Shown piece by piece: positions 27,501 to 34,752 of a stretch of 64,000 bases of DNA. The stretch's first letter is position 1. Each line of letters starts with the position of its first letter. The notes beneath the pieces are model-generated. The model was not told the DNA's origin and searched no databases. It worked only from the letters and a program-made list of their open reading frames with translations. The DNA comes from Sphingomonas parva (ex Maeng et al. 2020) (lineage in GTDB: Bacteria; Pseudomonadota; Alphaproteobacteria; Sphingomonadales; Sphingomonadaceae): NCBI RefSeq assembly GCF_004564275.1, contig NZ_SPDV01000014.1, positions 1 to 64,000 on the forward strand, written 5' to 3'. A program made the position numbers and the translations under genes.

Positions 27501-29147
27501 CCCCGCCGCCTGGCCGAGCCCGCCGGCGCGGCTGACCGTGAAGGTCATGATCGACACGCCGCTGTCGCCCTCGATCACGCTGGCGTCGGCCACGCTGATC
27601 TGGCCGGTGGCGTTGGCGCCGATGAAGTTCTGGCCGGTGTTGACCGCCCCGAACGTGTTCGGCTGGCCGTTGGCCCAGTGGAAATCACCGGCGACCGCGC
27701 CCGCGCCCTGCAGCTGGAGCGAGAAGCCGATGGCGCTGCCGCCGTCCTCGAACACGCCGATGTCGGTGGAGGTCAGGCCCGCGGCGGGGCCGTTCGACGC
27801 CACGAACGATCCTTCGTAGCTGAGGAACTGGACCACCTCGCCGGCCGGGTTGACCAGCGCCAGGCCATCCTGGGCGCCGTTCTGGATGCCGTTGGAGGGA
27901 TAGGAGAAGCTGATCGTGCCGTAGCCGTCGTCCTGATCGGGAACGATGCCGGAAAGCGCGCGGGTGTTGTAGACGGTGCCGGTCGTCGCGCCGGTGCTGA
28001 CGCTGTAGAGGACGATCGACCAACCGGCGAGATTGGTTCCCGACGGCGCGGCGATCTCGATCGCCTCCCCGGCGTCGGTGCCGGCATTGTCGTAATGGAT
28101 CTCGTTGATGAACGCGACGCCCGGCCCGACCGCGGCGTCGTCGTTGGTGATCGTGCCCGTGGCGCTGCCGTCGGCGATCGTCGCCCCGCCGGTGGCGCCG
28201 GAAAGCGTGACGGCAAAGCTCTCGTCGGCCTCGCTCGCGACGTCGCCGGCGACCTGCAGGGTGATCGTCTTCGAGAATTCGTTGGCCGCGAAGGTGAGCG
28301 TGCCGGAGAGGATCGGGCTGACGAAATCGTCTGCGCTGGCGCCGGTGGCGCCGCCGGGCAGCGTGATCGCATAATTGACCGAGGCGGCGACATTGCTGTC
28401 GGTGCCGCGACTGACCGTGAAGGTGATCGGCGTCGTGCCGCTGTTCCCCTCGAACACGGCGGCGTCGCCGATCGAGAATGCGCCCGGCCGGTCGGGGATC
28501 GGCCCCTCCCCGGCGACGCTGCTGACGTGGATGTTGTCGATCCCGATCAACTCGTCATTGCCGGCGGCGTTGGTGGTGAGCACGCGGATTTGGACCTGCG
28601 CTTGGCCGTCGGCCGCGGAGGGGAGGACGATCGACAGCGACGTCACCTGGGTGGCGCTGCCCGCCGTGGTCGCGTCGGCGATATAGCCGATATTGGTCCA
28701 GATGCCGCTCGAGCCGACCCGATATTGGACGGCGACCTGCTGGGCGGCGTCGTCGCCGCTGGCGTCGAGATCGCGCACGTCGGCGGTGAAGGTCAGGGTC
28801 TTGCGCCCGGTCGCGTCGAGGTTGAGCACGATCGCCGCATAGTCGGCACCGTTCGAGCCCTGCAGGGCGATCGTCGGATTGATCGTCCCGCCGCCACTGA
28901 TCCGGTCGACCTCGAGCACGCCGCCGGTGGTGGAGGTCGGAAACTGGTTGGCGACGAGGTTCTGCACGAAGCCGGTATCGGTGAGCACGCTGCGGGCATC
29001 GACGCCGGTCAGGGTCGTCACGTCGCCGGTGCGGTAGCCGATGATGCTCGGCACCAGCGACCAGTCGTCGGCCGCGCTGATCGCGCCGGTGTCGGTCCAA
29101 TCCTGGTGGAAATCGGACGCGGCAAGAGAATGAAAGATACCGGACAT
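24513..29147 (-). CDS. Giant RTX extracellular nuclease/phosphatase (ExeM/NucH-like)
   Basis: This 1,544-residue mosaic contains, in order: an N-terminal beta-rich region with no signal peptide (1-215); a Calx-beta domain (about 220-335, ending ITNDD); a lamin-tail-like domain (about 340-505, AFINEIHYDNAGTD); a second Calx-beta (about 512-628); an OB-like region (about 630-850, IYEIQGEGHATAY); and an endonuclease/exonuclease/phosphatase domain (about 890-1180). The last has IASYNVENL, VAVQEIQD, MGDFNGF and GTDHDPIIGRF. Cadherin- and VCBS-like domains (about 1185-1380) and RTX repeats (about 1385-1470) follow. Relatives degrade extracellular DNA or release phosphate. The RTX C terminus implies type I export, but no exporter is in the window. 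It is transcribed against the flanking ribosomal operons. Confidence 0.9.
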   Translation of the reverse strand: MSGIFHSLAASDFHQDWTDTGAISAADDWSLVPSIIGYRTGDVTTLTGVDARSVLTDTGFVQNLVANQFPTSTTGGVLEVDRISGGGTINPTIALQGSNGADYAAIVLNLDATGRKTLTFTADVRDLDASGDDAAQQVAVQYRVGSSGIWTNIGYIADATTAGSATQVTSLSIVLPSAADGQAQVQIRVLTTNAAGNDELIGIDNIHVSSVAGEGPIPDRPGAFSIGDAAVFEGNSGTTPITFTVSRGTDSNVAASVNYAITLPGGATGASADDFVSPILSGTLTFAANEFSKTITLQVAGDVASEADESFAVTLSGATGGATIADGSATGTITNDDAAVGPGVAFINEIHYDNAGTDAGEAIEIAAPSGTNLAGWSIVLYSVSTGATTGTVYNTRALSGIVPDQDDGYGTISFSYPSNGIQNGAQDGLALVNPAGEVVQFLSYEGSFVASNGPAAGLTSTDIGVFEDGGSAIGFSLQLQGAGAVAGDFHWANGQPNTFGAVNTGQNFIGANATGQISVADASVIEGDSGVSIMTFTVSRAGGLGQAAGIDWVLSLPAGGANLADLAAGQPLSGHVEFGIGVASVQIAVAIQGDTITEANESFGLLLVNPVGNIAIVDGAAAGTIRNDDPIDLRIYEIQGEGHATAYDGQPVTTSGIVTGVVANGFYLQDPTGDGNVRTSDAIFVFTGSAPAVAVGDGVSVRGTPSEFVPGANSLSITELVPNQINIQSHNNALPAAVTIGAGGLTPPTSIIEDDGFASYDPATDGLDFYETLEGMRVTVDAPIAVSNSTSFGETWVLASGGAGATGFNGRTGITISAGDFNPERIMIDATGELYAGYAAGHTMGDRLSDVTGIMTYGFNNYRVLVSEAVNVTDDLAAAPRETTALSGDRDHLTIASYNVENLSPTDDPVKFDLLASNIVYNLGAPDIVAVQEIQDANGLNGSDPLSGVVTAQLLIDAIAAAGGPDYVYVEVAPSSNNSTGGEANGNIRNGFLYNADRVSYVAGSAMLIEAPAFAGSRRPLVADFTFNGETTRLINVHFTSRIGSDDLMGANQPPVDAGDGARTAQAQAVRAYVNGALATDPALKLGVMGDFNGFYFEGAVGALEAGGILTDLHRLLPSEERYSYVFDGNLQAIDHMLVSGGLQFGAQFDAVHINAEQTLGTPRGTDHDPIIGRFFIEHHNEAPVDLVLDGQAVAENAPAGTLVGLVSAGDPDPEDVLRYTLSDDAGGRFALDAATGALTTTAPLDHEGQASWSLTIRATDPAGLFVEETVTIAVGDVNEAPVAGNDSVSVNEDATSPNLWSLLLGNDHDPDAGASLRIASVDGVGTYGSLVFDAASQTLRYVADHDSFDSLAPGATAVDTFRYTVTDEHGLTSTATVSVTVTGIADGVRLNGGNGVDTVTGGAGEDHLSGGNGADTLRGGSGHDWLDGGNGEDALFGGDGNDVLAGGRGDDILAGGAGRDLFVLGKSGGSDTIVGYQVGLDRLVLEDGISVKGARVADVDGDDLADLTLLFGNGGGSATLLGVGGFSQVDFAGPEILDSHPAI

Positions 29148-29394
29148 GCTGAACCCCCCTCGCAGCGAAGCCCCGGAGCACCCTCATGCTCCGGCAGGCC
29201 CCGGCAATGCACGAAAAGCCGAAGAATCGGCTGTTCCAACGATTAGCAGCTTGTTGTGACGGGCGCATGTCATGATTCGGGACAGCCGCCGCAAATGGTT
29301 GTTAAATCGAGGTAAAGCGCGCGTTACGCAGATCCCCGCACGGGCCGCCGCGGCGCCGCCGCATCCCGCATCCGCCTGCCGCGTTAGGCGCGCC

Positions 29395-30150
29395 ATGGAC
29401 ATCGTCATCGGAACGGCGGGCTGGAGCATCGCCCGCGCCTCGGCGGACGCCTTCCCGGCCGGGGGCAGCGCGCTCGAGCGCTATGCGCGCCGTTTCCGAG
29501 GCGCGGAGATCAATTCCTCCTTCCACCGCTCGCACCGCGCCTCGACCTGGCAGCGCTGGGCAGCGAGCGTGCCGGAGGATTTCCGCTTCGCGGCCAAGCT
29601 GCCGAAGGCGATCACCCATCAGGCGAAGCTGGTCGGCGCGGAAGCGCTGGTCGAGTCGTTCCTCGCCGAGGTGGCGCCGCTCGGTCCGCGCCTGTCGATC
29701 CTGCTCGTCCAGCTGCCGCCGAAGCTCGCCTTCGAGCGCGGAGTGGCCGAGCCGTTCCTCGCCGGCCTCGCCGCGCGCACCGCGGCGCGCATCGCCTGCG
29801 AGCCGCGCCATCCGAGCTGGTTCGAGGAGGAGCCCGATCGCCTGCTCGCCGCGCTGGGCGTCGCGCGAGTCGCGGCCGATCCTGCGGTCGTGCCGGCGGC
29901 GGCGGAGCCGGGCGGCTGGCAGGGGCTGCATTATTGGCGGCTGCACGGCTCGCCGGTCATGTATCGCTCGGCTTACGGCGTGGAGCGGCTCGAGGCCTAT
30001 GCCCGGCAGATGGAGCGCGGAGCGGCGCCGGAGACCTGGTGCATGTTCGACAATACCGCCTCTTCGGCGGCGACCGGAGACGCGCTGATGCTCGCCTCCC
30101 TGTTCGAGGCTGCGGATCAGCGCTCGGCGCGGTCGTCCTTGTCGATCTGA
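29395..30150 (+). CDS. DUF72 family protein
   Basis: This 251-residue protein begins DIVIGTAGWSI and contains INSSFHRSHRASTWQRWA, FRFAAKLPKAITH, LLVQLPPKLAF, CEPRHPSW and YWRLHGSPVMYRSAY, the conserved blocks of DUF72, a TIM-barrel-like family of unknown biochemical role. The ATG at 29395 is the first in frame before the conserved GTAGWS. Its 3' end overlaps the small minus-strand gene by 34 bases. The 247 bases upstream separate it from the divergent nuclease gene; I see no clear regulatory site there. Confidence 0.9.
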   Translation: MDIVIGTAGWSIARASADAFPAGGSALERYARRFRGAEINSSFHRSHRASTWQRWAASVPEDFRFAAKLPKAITHQAKLVGAEALVESFLAEVAPLGPRLSILLVQLPPKLAFERGVAEPFLAGLAARTAARIACEPRHPSWFEEEPDRLLAALGVARVAADPAVVPAAAEPGGWQGLHYWRLHGSPVMYRSAYGVERLEAYARQMERGAAPETWCMFDNTASSAATGDALMLASLFEAADQRSARSSLSI

Positions 30151-30302
30151 TTGGCCATGGCCTGGGCTTCGTCGACCGCCGAGAAGATCTGCTCGGCGGT
30201 GACGACCCGCGGCGGCTGGGGCGGCGTTGCGTCGGCATCGAGCGCGATCGCGGTGGCGAGGGCGGCGAGCGTGCCCGCGGTGATGAAACGAACGAACTGC
30301 AT
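30117..30302 (-). CDS. Small exported protein (61 aa)
   Basis: MQFVRFITAGTLAALATA is a signal peptide; the mature part is short, acidic and helical (PRVVTAEQIFSAVDEAQAMAN). A good GGAGAGACAC precedes the ATG. A promoter-like element resembling one in front of another small exported-protein gene lies 77-106 bases upstream of the start codon. I do not recognise the family. It overlaps the DUF72 gene tail to tail. Confidence 0.6.
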   Translation of the reverse strand: MQFVRFITAGTLAALATAIALDADATPPQPPRVVTAEQIFSAVDEAQAMANQIDKDDRAER

Positions 30303-30378
30303 GTGTCTCTCCGAAATGCTGCGGGGCTCCACGCCCCTCCCTGTTGCATCCCGAAGTACGGTCCCGCTGATTCCGCCC

Positions 30379-30408
30379 AATGTCGCGGCGCCCGGGAAAG
30401 TGTTTCAA
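30379..30408 (-). promoter_or_regulatory. Shared promoter-like element, copy A
   Basis: On the minus strand TTGAAA (30403-30408) and GACATT (30379-30384) are separated by 18 bases, with GC-rich spacer sequence closely matching copy B at 32057-32086. It lies 77-106 bases upstream of the 61-residue exported protein's start codon. Confidence 0.45.
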
Positions 30409-30437
30409 ATGTTGCAGGCGGTCCGCGGCGGCGCGGC

Positions 30438-31226
30438 TCAGCCGATCAGGCCGGCGAGCGCGGCCCGCGCCGGATTGTCCGGGTCTAGCAGCAGCTTGGC
30501 GGTGAGGCCGAGGCACATCAGCACGAGCAGCGGCCGGACGGCGCGGCCGCCGAAGCGGATCGCCGCATGCGCTCCGGCCTTGCCGCCGGCGACGCTGGCC
30601 GCCGCCATGGCGAAGCCGAGCAGCCACAGGACGTGCCCGCCCGCGACCATCGCCAGCAGCCCGGCGAGGTTGCTGGCGAGGTTGAGCAACTTGGTGTGGG
30701 CGACGGCGCGGACCAGCCCGAGCCCGACCAGCGCCACCAGGGCGGTGGTGAAGAACGAGCCGGTGCCGGGGCCGAAGAAGCCGTCGTAGAAGCCGATCGC
30801 CGCCGCCACCGCGAACAGCCCGGCGCTGCCGATCAGCGTGTGGCGGTCTTCCTCGCCCATCCTGGGCCCGAACAGGAAATAGAGCGCCATCGCCACCAGC
30901 AGCAGGGGAATGAAGGCCGAGAGGAAGGTGGCGTCGATCTGCTGGACGGTGAACGCGCCCGCCGCCGAGCCGGCAAAGGCGGCCGCGGTCGGCAGGGCGA
31001 AGCGCCTGAGGTCGACATGGCCGGCGCGGGCGAAGGTCGCGAACGCCGTCGCGGTGCCGAAGCTCGCCTGCAGCTTGTTGGTGCCGAGCGCCGCCACCGG
31101 CGGCACCCCCGCGGCGAGCAGCGCCGGTAGCGTGATCAGCCCGCCGCCGCCCGCCATCGCATCGATGAACCCGGCCACGAACGCCGCCGCCATCAGGAAC
31201 AGGATCGTCTCGTACGCCAGCTGCAT
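30438..31226 (-). CDS. TSUP (TauE/SafE) family permease
   Basis: This 262-residue membrane protein has about eight hydrophobic helices and the TSUP landmarks: AGFIDAMAGGGGLITLPALLAAG in the first half, its inverted counterpart AAIGFYDGFFGPGTGSFF in the second, and LGTNKLQASFGT. TSUP permeases carry sulfite, sulfonates or other small organic anions across the inner membrane. The start at 31226 (MQLAYETIL) precedes the first helix; an in-frame ATG 11 codons earlier is possible. Nothing nearby names its substrate. Confidence 0.9.
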   Translation of the reverse strand: MQLAYETILFLMAAAFVAGFIDAMAGGGGLITLPALLAAGVPPVAALGTNKLQASFGTATAFATFARAGHVDLRRFALPTAAAFAGSAAGAFTVQQIDATFLSAFIPLLLVAMALYFLFGPRMGEEDRHTLIGSAGLFAVAAAIGFYDGFFGPGTGSFFTTALVALVGLGLVRAVAHTKLLNLASNLAGLLAMVAGGHVLWLLGFAMAAASVAGGKAGAHAAIRFGGRAVRPLLVLMCLGLTAKLLLDPDNPARAALAGLIG

Positions 31227-31525
31227 CGCCGCGCCTGTAGCAGCGGGCGGCGGGCGCACAAGGGCGGCGGGATGGCGATCGATCCAATGCGACCGTTACT
31301 CCTCCCCTCCAGCACTTGCTGGAGGGGAGGAGTAATTGTGCAGACCGGATACTTGGGCTCAGATCGTGGTCGAGGCCAGAGGCGACACGCGTCCCTGGTC
31401 GACGCCGCAGACTCCGGGACCGGAAGGCTTGGACCGGCGCGTCGAGGTCTGCTTCCATTAGAGGTGAGCCTCGGCCGGTCCGACGATGGCGCCCCTCCAC
31501 GAACTCGTCGAAGGGAGTGCTGCTT
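31227..31525. repeat. Spacer with a 40-bp perfect-arm palindrome
   Basis: This 299-base gap lies between the TSUP gene and the antitoxin-like gene on the same strand. At 31296-31335 it holds two perfect 19-bp arms (TTACTCCTCCCCTCCAGCA and its complement) around a CT centre. The rest (31336-31525) has no ORF with coding character, so no toxin gene follows the antitoxin. Confidence 0.7.
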
Positions 31526-31780
31526 TCAGAGCGGCCGGCGGTCCGCCATCTCGGCGTAGCGGCGGTGCAGGCGGTCGGAGGCGCGCTCCGCGTCTGCGGG
31601 CGCCGCCGCATCGATCCGGGTGAGGATCTCGTGCTCGAAGGCGCTCCAACCGGTCTCGTGATCGCGGAGCAGGCGGACGGCGTCGCGGACCACCGCCGCG
31701 CGCGACAGATAGCGGCCGCTGCGCACCGCCTGCGCGACGAACGCCTCCAGTTCGTCGCCGAGATCCACCGCGTCGGTCAT
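31526..31780 (-). CDS. ParD/CopG-like ribbon-helix-helix antitoxin, no adjacent toxin
   Basis: This 84-residue protein reads MTDAVDLGDELEAFV then SGRYLSRAAVVRDAVRLLRDHE, the N-terminal ribbon-helix-helix pattern of ParD antitoxins. The C-terminal half (IDAAAPADAERASDRLHRRYAEM) would be the toxin-binding helices. I start at 31780 because AGGAGAGG precedes that ATG; an upstream ATG at 31837 overlaps the stop of the 56-residue exported protein (TGATG). A ParE toxin would be expected directly downstream, but that DNA is repeat sequence. It is therefore an orphan or has lost its toxin. Confidence 0.72.
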   Translation of the reverse strand: MTDAVDLGDELEAFVAQAVRSGRYLSRAAVVRDAVRLLRDHETGWSAFEHEILTRIDAAAPADAERASDRLHRRYAEMADRRPL

Positions 31781-31836
31781 GACACGCCTCTCCTGCCAGG
31801 CGACGAGCCGGGCGAGCTGCAGAGCCTCGCTGGCCA

Positions 31837-32007
31837 TCAGAGACCGAGCTCCTTCTCGAGCTTCGCCGTATCCTCATTGGCATGGCGCTGGGCGAAGCCG
31901 CTCGCCTCGGCCGCCGTCGGGCGATCGGGCCAGGGGTTGGGCAGCACCTGGACGTGCGCCACCAGCAGGGCGGCGGTGAGGGCGAAACCGGCGAGAGCGG
32001 ATTTCAT
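31837..32007 (-). CDS. Small exported protein (56 aa) upstream of the antitoxin
   Basis: MKSALAGFALTAALLVAHVQ is a signal peptide; the mature part is about 36 residues, Pro-rich then charged (GFAQRHANEDTAKLEKELGL). CAAAGGAGCCCGACC gives a clear ribosome site. Its TGA overlaps an ATG in frame with the antitoxin gene (TGATG), so the two genes are probably on one transcript. I do not recognise the family; low sequence similarity to the 61-residue exported protein despite a shared upstream element. Confidence 0.6.
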   Translation of the reverse strand: MKSALAGFALTAALLVAHVQVLPNPWPDRPTAAEASGFAQRHANEDTAKLEKELGL

Positions 32008-32056
32008 GGTCGGGCTCCTTTGAAGGAACCGGATTAGGAGCGCCGTGTCGCGGAAC

Positions 32057-32086
32057 GATGTCGCGCCGGGAGCAGAAATGTTTCAA
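32057..32086 (-). promoter_or_regulatory. Shared promoter-like element, copy B
   Basis: TTGAAA (32081-32086) and GACATC (32057-32062) are separated by 18 bases on the minus strand, 50-79 bases upstream of the 56-residue exported protein. Spacer and flanks match copy A at 30379-30408 over about 38 positions with few differences and a small gap. Confidence 0.45.
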
Positions 32087-32141
32087 TTGTGACAGCGGCG
32101 TCGCCCGTGCGGCGCCCGTGGAGGCGGAGAGGGAGCGGCGT

Positions 32142-33248
32142 GTGACCGAGACGATCGACAGGCGCGGGCTTCTGATCGGCCTCGGCGGCCTCGCCGCGGC
32201 GGCAACCGCCTGCAACTCCTCCGCCCAGCCGCCGGCACGCAAGCTCGGCTATGCGATCGTCGGCCTCGGATATTACGCGACCCGCGTCATCATACCGCAA
32301 TTCGCCAATTGCCGGCACAGCCGCCTCGCCGCTTTGGTCAGCGGCGATCCCGACAAGGCGCGGCGCTACGCCGCCGAATATGGCGTTCCCGAGCGCTCTC
32401 TCTACGATTACCGCAGCTTCGACCGGATAGGCGACGATCCCGACGTCGACATTGTCTACGTCGTGCTGCCGAATTCCATGCACGCCGAATATACGATCCG
32501 CGCCGCTCGCGCCGGCAAGCACGTCCTCTGCGAGAAGCCGATGGCGGTGTCGGTCGCCGAGTGCGAGGCGATGATCGCCGCCTGCCGGGCGGCGGGGCGG
32601 ACGCTGATGATCGGCTACCGCAGCCATTTCGAGCCGCACAACCTCCACGCGATGAAGCTCGCCAGGGAGGGCGCGATCGGCCGCCGCCGCTACGTCCATG
32701 CCGAGCACGGCTTCGTCGCCGGCGACCCCGGCCAATGGCGGCTGAAGAAGGCGCTGGCCGGCGGCGGCTCGCTGATGGACATGGGAATCTACTCGGTCCA
32801 GGCGGCGCGCTACCTCACCGGCGAGGAGCCGGTCGCGGTCACCGCCCGCGCCTCGACCGACCGCAGCGACCCGCGCTTCGCCGAAGTGGAGGATCTGATC
32901 GCCTGGACGCTCGATTTCCCCTCCGGGGCGATCAGCCACGGCATGTCGTCCTACAGCTCGAACCACAATCGCGTTCGGATCGCCGGCGATCGCGGCCGGA
33001 TCGATATGGAGCCGGCCACCCCTTATGCCGGACACAGCCTCCGCCTGGTCCGGGACGGCGGCGAGCAGCGCCTCGCCCCGCCGCCCGGCCCCGCGGTCAA
33101 CCAGTTCGTCGGCCAGCTCGATCACATGAGCGAGAGCGCCGCTTCGGGCGGCGCGCCGATCGTCGCCGGCGAGGAGGGCCTCCAGGACATGCGCATCATC
33201 GAGGCGATCTACCGCTCGGCCGCGGAGGGCCGGACGGTGCGGATCTGA
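32142..33248 (+). CDS. Tat-exported Gfo/Idh/MocA-family oxidoreductase
   Basis: This 368-residue protein starts at a GTG (GAGAGGGAG just upstream) and has a twin-arginine leader (DRRGLLIGLGGLAAAATAC) that also ends in a lipobox-like TAC. The NAD(P)-binding domain begins YAIVGLGYYATRVI, and the catalytic lysine is in VLCEKPMAV. The C-terminal beta domain includes GGGSLMDMGIYSVQAARYLTG. The layout recalls periplasmic glucose-fructose oxidoreductase of Zymomonas, in which the cofactor is exported bound to the enzyme. A related but cytoplasmic family member, galactose dehydrogenase, is at 51036. The sugar substrate is unknown. Confidence 0.88.
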   Translation: MTETIDRRGLLIGLGGLAAAATACNSSAQPPARKLGYAIVGLGYYATRVIIPQFANCRHSRLAALVSGDPDKARRYAAEYGVPERSLYDYRSFDRIGDDPDVDIVYVVLPNSMHAEYTIRAARAGKHVLCEKPMAVSVAECEAMIAACRAAGRTLMIGYRSHFEPHNLHAMKLAREGAIGRRRYVHAEHGFVAGDPGQWRLKKALAGGGSLMDMGIYSVQAARYLTGEEPVAVTARASTDRSDPRFAEVEDLIAWTLDFPSGAISHGMSSYSSNHNRVRIAGDRGRIDMEPATPYAGHSLRLVRDGGEQRLAPPPGPAVNQFVGQLDHMSESAASGGAPIVAGEEGLQDMRIIEAIYRSAAEGRTVRI

Positions 33249-33447
33249 CCCAGATCGGGGACATGATAACGACTTCCGGCCGCGCAGCTCCGCAGCTGTG
33301 CGAAGGCGGTGCGGATCTCGTCGACCAGCAGCGCCGGCTGCTCGGCGGGTTGGTCGCCCATCCTCTTGCGAAACGGCAACGGTGGGGACAGCATCGCCCG
33401 ACTTCCTGCCGCCGTCCGAACCGCATCCCTTCGCCCGGAGCCTTTCG

Positions 33448-34095
33448 ATGCCAACGATCACCGCCTTCGAGAGCTCTCCCGACCGCGGCCGCGGCTTGGC
33501 GCGGGACATGGCGGTGCGCTGGGCGTTCGAGGAGCTGGGACAGCCCTATGACGTCCGCCTCGTCTCGTTCGCCGAGATGAAGCAGCCGCCCCATCTCGCC
33601 CTCCAGCCGTTCGGGCAGATCCCGACGCTGGAGGAAGGCGGTCTCGCCCTGTTCGAGTCCGGCGCGATCGTGCTCCACCTCGCCGAGCGCCACCCGGGCC
33701 TGTTGCCCGACGAGGCCGACGGCCGGGCCCGCGCGATCGCCTGGATGTTCGCCGCTTTGGTCACGGTCCAGGCGCCGATCGTCGAGCGCGAGGCCTTCCT
33801 GCTGATGGAGCAGGACCGGCCCTGGTTCGAGGCGCGCCTGCCGTTGCTCGACGACCGCGTCCGTACCCGCCTCGCCCAGCTCTCGCGGCGCCTCGGCGAT
33901 GCCGACTGGCTTGACGGTGGATTCAGCGCCGGCGACCTGCTGATGGTCAACGTGCTGCGCCGACCGGCCGGGGCGGCGATGCTCCCCGAATTCCCCAATC
34001 TCGCCGCTTACGTGGCGCGCGGCGAGGCGCGCCCGGCCTTCCGGCGCGCCTTCGACGCGCAGCACGCGGTGTTCCTCGCCGCACCGGGCGGCTGA
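33448..34095 (+). CDS. Glutathione S-transferase family protein
   Basis: This 215-residue protein has a thioredoxin-like N-terminal domain (AVRWAFEELGQPYDVRLV, FGQIPTLEEGGLALFESGAIVLHLA) containing the cis-Pro and the ESGAI glutathione-binding turn, then an all-helical C-terminal domain (about 90-215, WLDGGFSAGDLLMVNVLRR). CGGAG precedes the ATG at 33448. Its substrate is unknown. The 199 bases between it and the oxidoreductase show no further gene I can support. Confidence 0.9.
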   Translation: MPTITAFESSPDRGRGLARDMAVRWAFEELGQPYDVRLVSFAEMKQPPHLALQPFGQIPTLEEGGLALFESGAIVLHLAERHPGLLPDEADGRARAIAWMFAALVTVQAPIVEREAFLLMEQDRPWFEARLPLLDDRVRTRLAQLSRRLGDADWLDGGFSAGDLLMVNVLRRPAGAAMLPEFPNLAAYVARGEARPAFRRAFDAQHAVFLAAPGG

Positions 34096-34113
34096 GGCGC
34101 CGCCGGACCCCGC

Positions 34114-34737
34114 TCAGCTGGTCAGCGCGAGCTTGCCGCCGAAGGCGACGAACACGCCGCCGGTGCCGCGGTCGAGCGCCTTGATGACGCGCGGGCGGCG
34201 CAGGATCCGGCCCATCGGCACCGAAGCGGCGATCAGTGCGGCAAACCAGGCGATGCTGAGCAGCACGTGCACCGCGGCGAGCAGGAAGGAGAAGGCCGCG
34301 ACGTTCGCGCCGGCCGGCACGAACTGCGGCAGGAAGGTGACGTAGAAGATGCCGATTTTCGGGTTGAGCGCATTGGTCAGCAGCCCCTGCCGGAACGCCT
34401 GGCCGGGCGCCAAGTGCGCTGCCCCGCTCTCCTCGCCGCCGATCGTATCGCGCGGCCGCAGGATCAGCTTCAGGCCGAGGAAGACGAGATAGGCCGCGCC
34501 GGCCCATTTCAGCATCGTGAAGGCGAGCGGGGACGCGGCGAGCAGGGCACCGAGCCCGGCGGACACGGCCAGGCCCCAGACCAGGCAGCCGAGCCCGATT
34601 CCGGCTGCGGCCCAGGCCGCCGGTCGCGGACCGCCGGCGGCGGCCGAGCGCAGCACCATCGCCGTGTCGACACCGGGGGTGACCGTGAGGATCGACGCCG
34701 CGGCAATGAAGGCGATCAGCGCTTGCGGAGTGTTCAT
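34114..34737 (-). CDS. LysE/RhtB-family exporter
   Basis: This 207-residue protein with about six membrane helices has the family N terminus (FIAAASILTVTPGVDTAMVLR), an internal AGAAYLVFLGLKLIL and TNALNPKIGIFYVTFLPQF. LysE-type proteins export amino acids or homoserine lactones. It ends 18 bases beyond the convergent GST gene and starts 15 bases downstream of the hybrid kinase gene, so it may be co-transcribed with that gene. Confidence 0.92.
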   Translation of the reverse strand: MNTPQALIAFIAAASILTVTPGVDTAMVLRSAAAGGPRPAAWAAAGIGLGCLVWGLAVSAGLGALLAASPLAFTMLKWAGAAYLVFLGLKLILRPRDTIGGEESGAAHLAPGQAFRQGLLTNALNPKIGIFYVTFLPQFVPAGANVAAFSFLLAAVHVLLSIAWFAALIAASVPMGRILRRPRVIKALDRGTGGVFVAFGGKLALTS

Positions 34738-34752
34738 CTCATGCTCCCCGAA

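Noticed and set aside
24507-29246. A 1,579-codon open frame on the plus strand across the nuclease gene
   Set aside because: It is exactly antisense to the RTX nuclease, translates to low-complexity Asp/Arg/Val/Ala/Gly-rich sequence without domains, and results from GC-rich third-position bias.
29240-29290. Possible Pho box upstream of the nuclease (CTGTCCCGAATCATGACA on the minus strand)
   Set aside because: Only the first half-site resembles CTGTCAT; the second does not, so phosphate control cannot be supported from sequence.
31227-31525. Search for a ParE toxin after the antitoxin
   Set aside because: No frame encodes ParE motifs; the interval holds a palindrome and other spacer sequence.
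33249-33447. Minus-strand peptide starting MGDQPAEQPALLVDEIRT
   Set aside because: It looks protein-like for about 25 residues but loses character, overlaps the oxidoreductase 3' end and has no recognisable family; too weak to call a gene or gene fragment.
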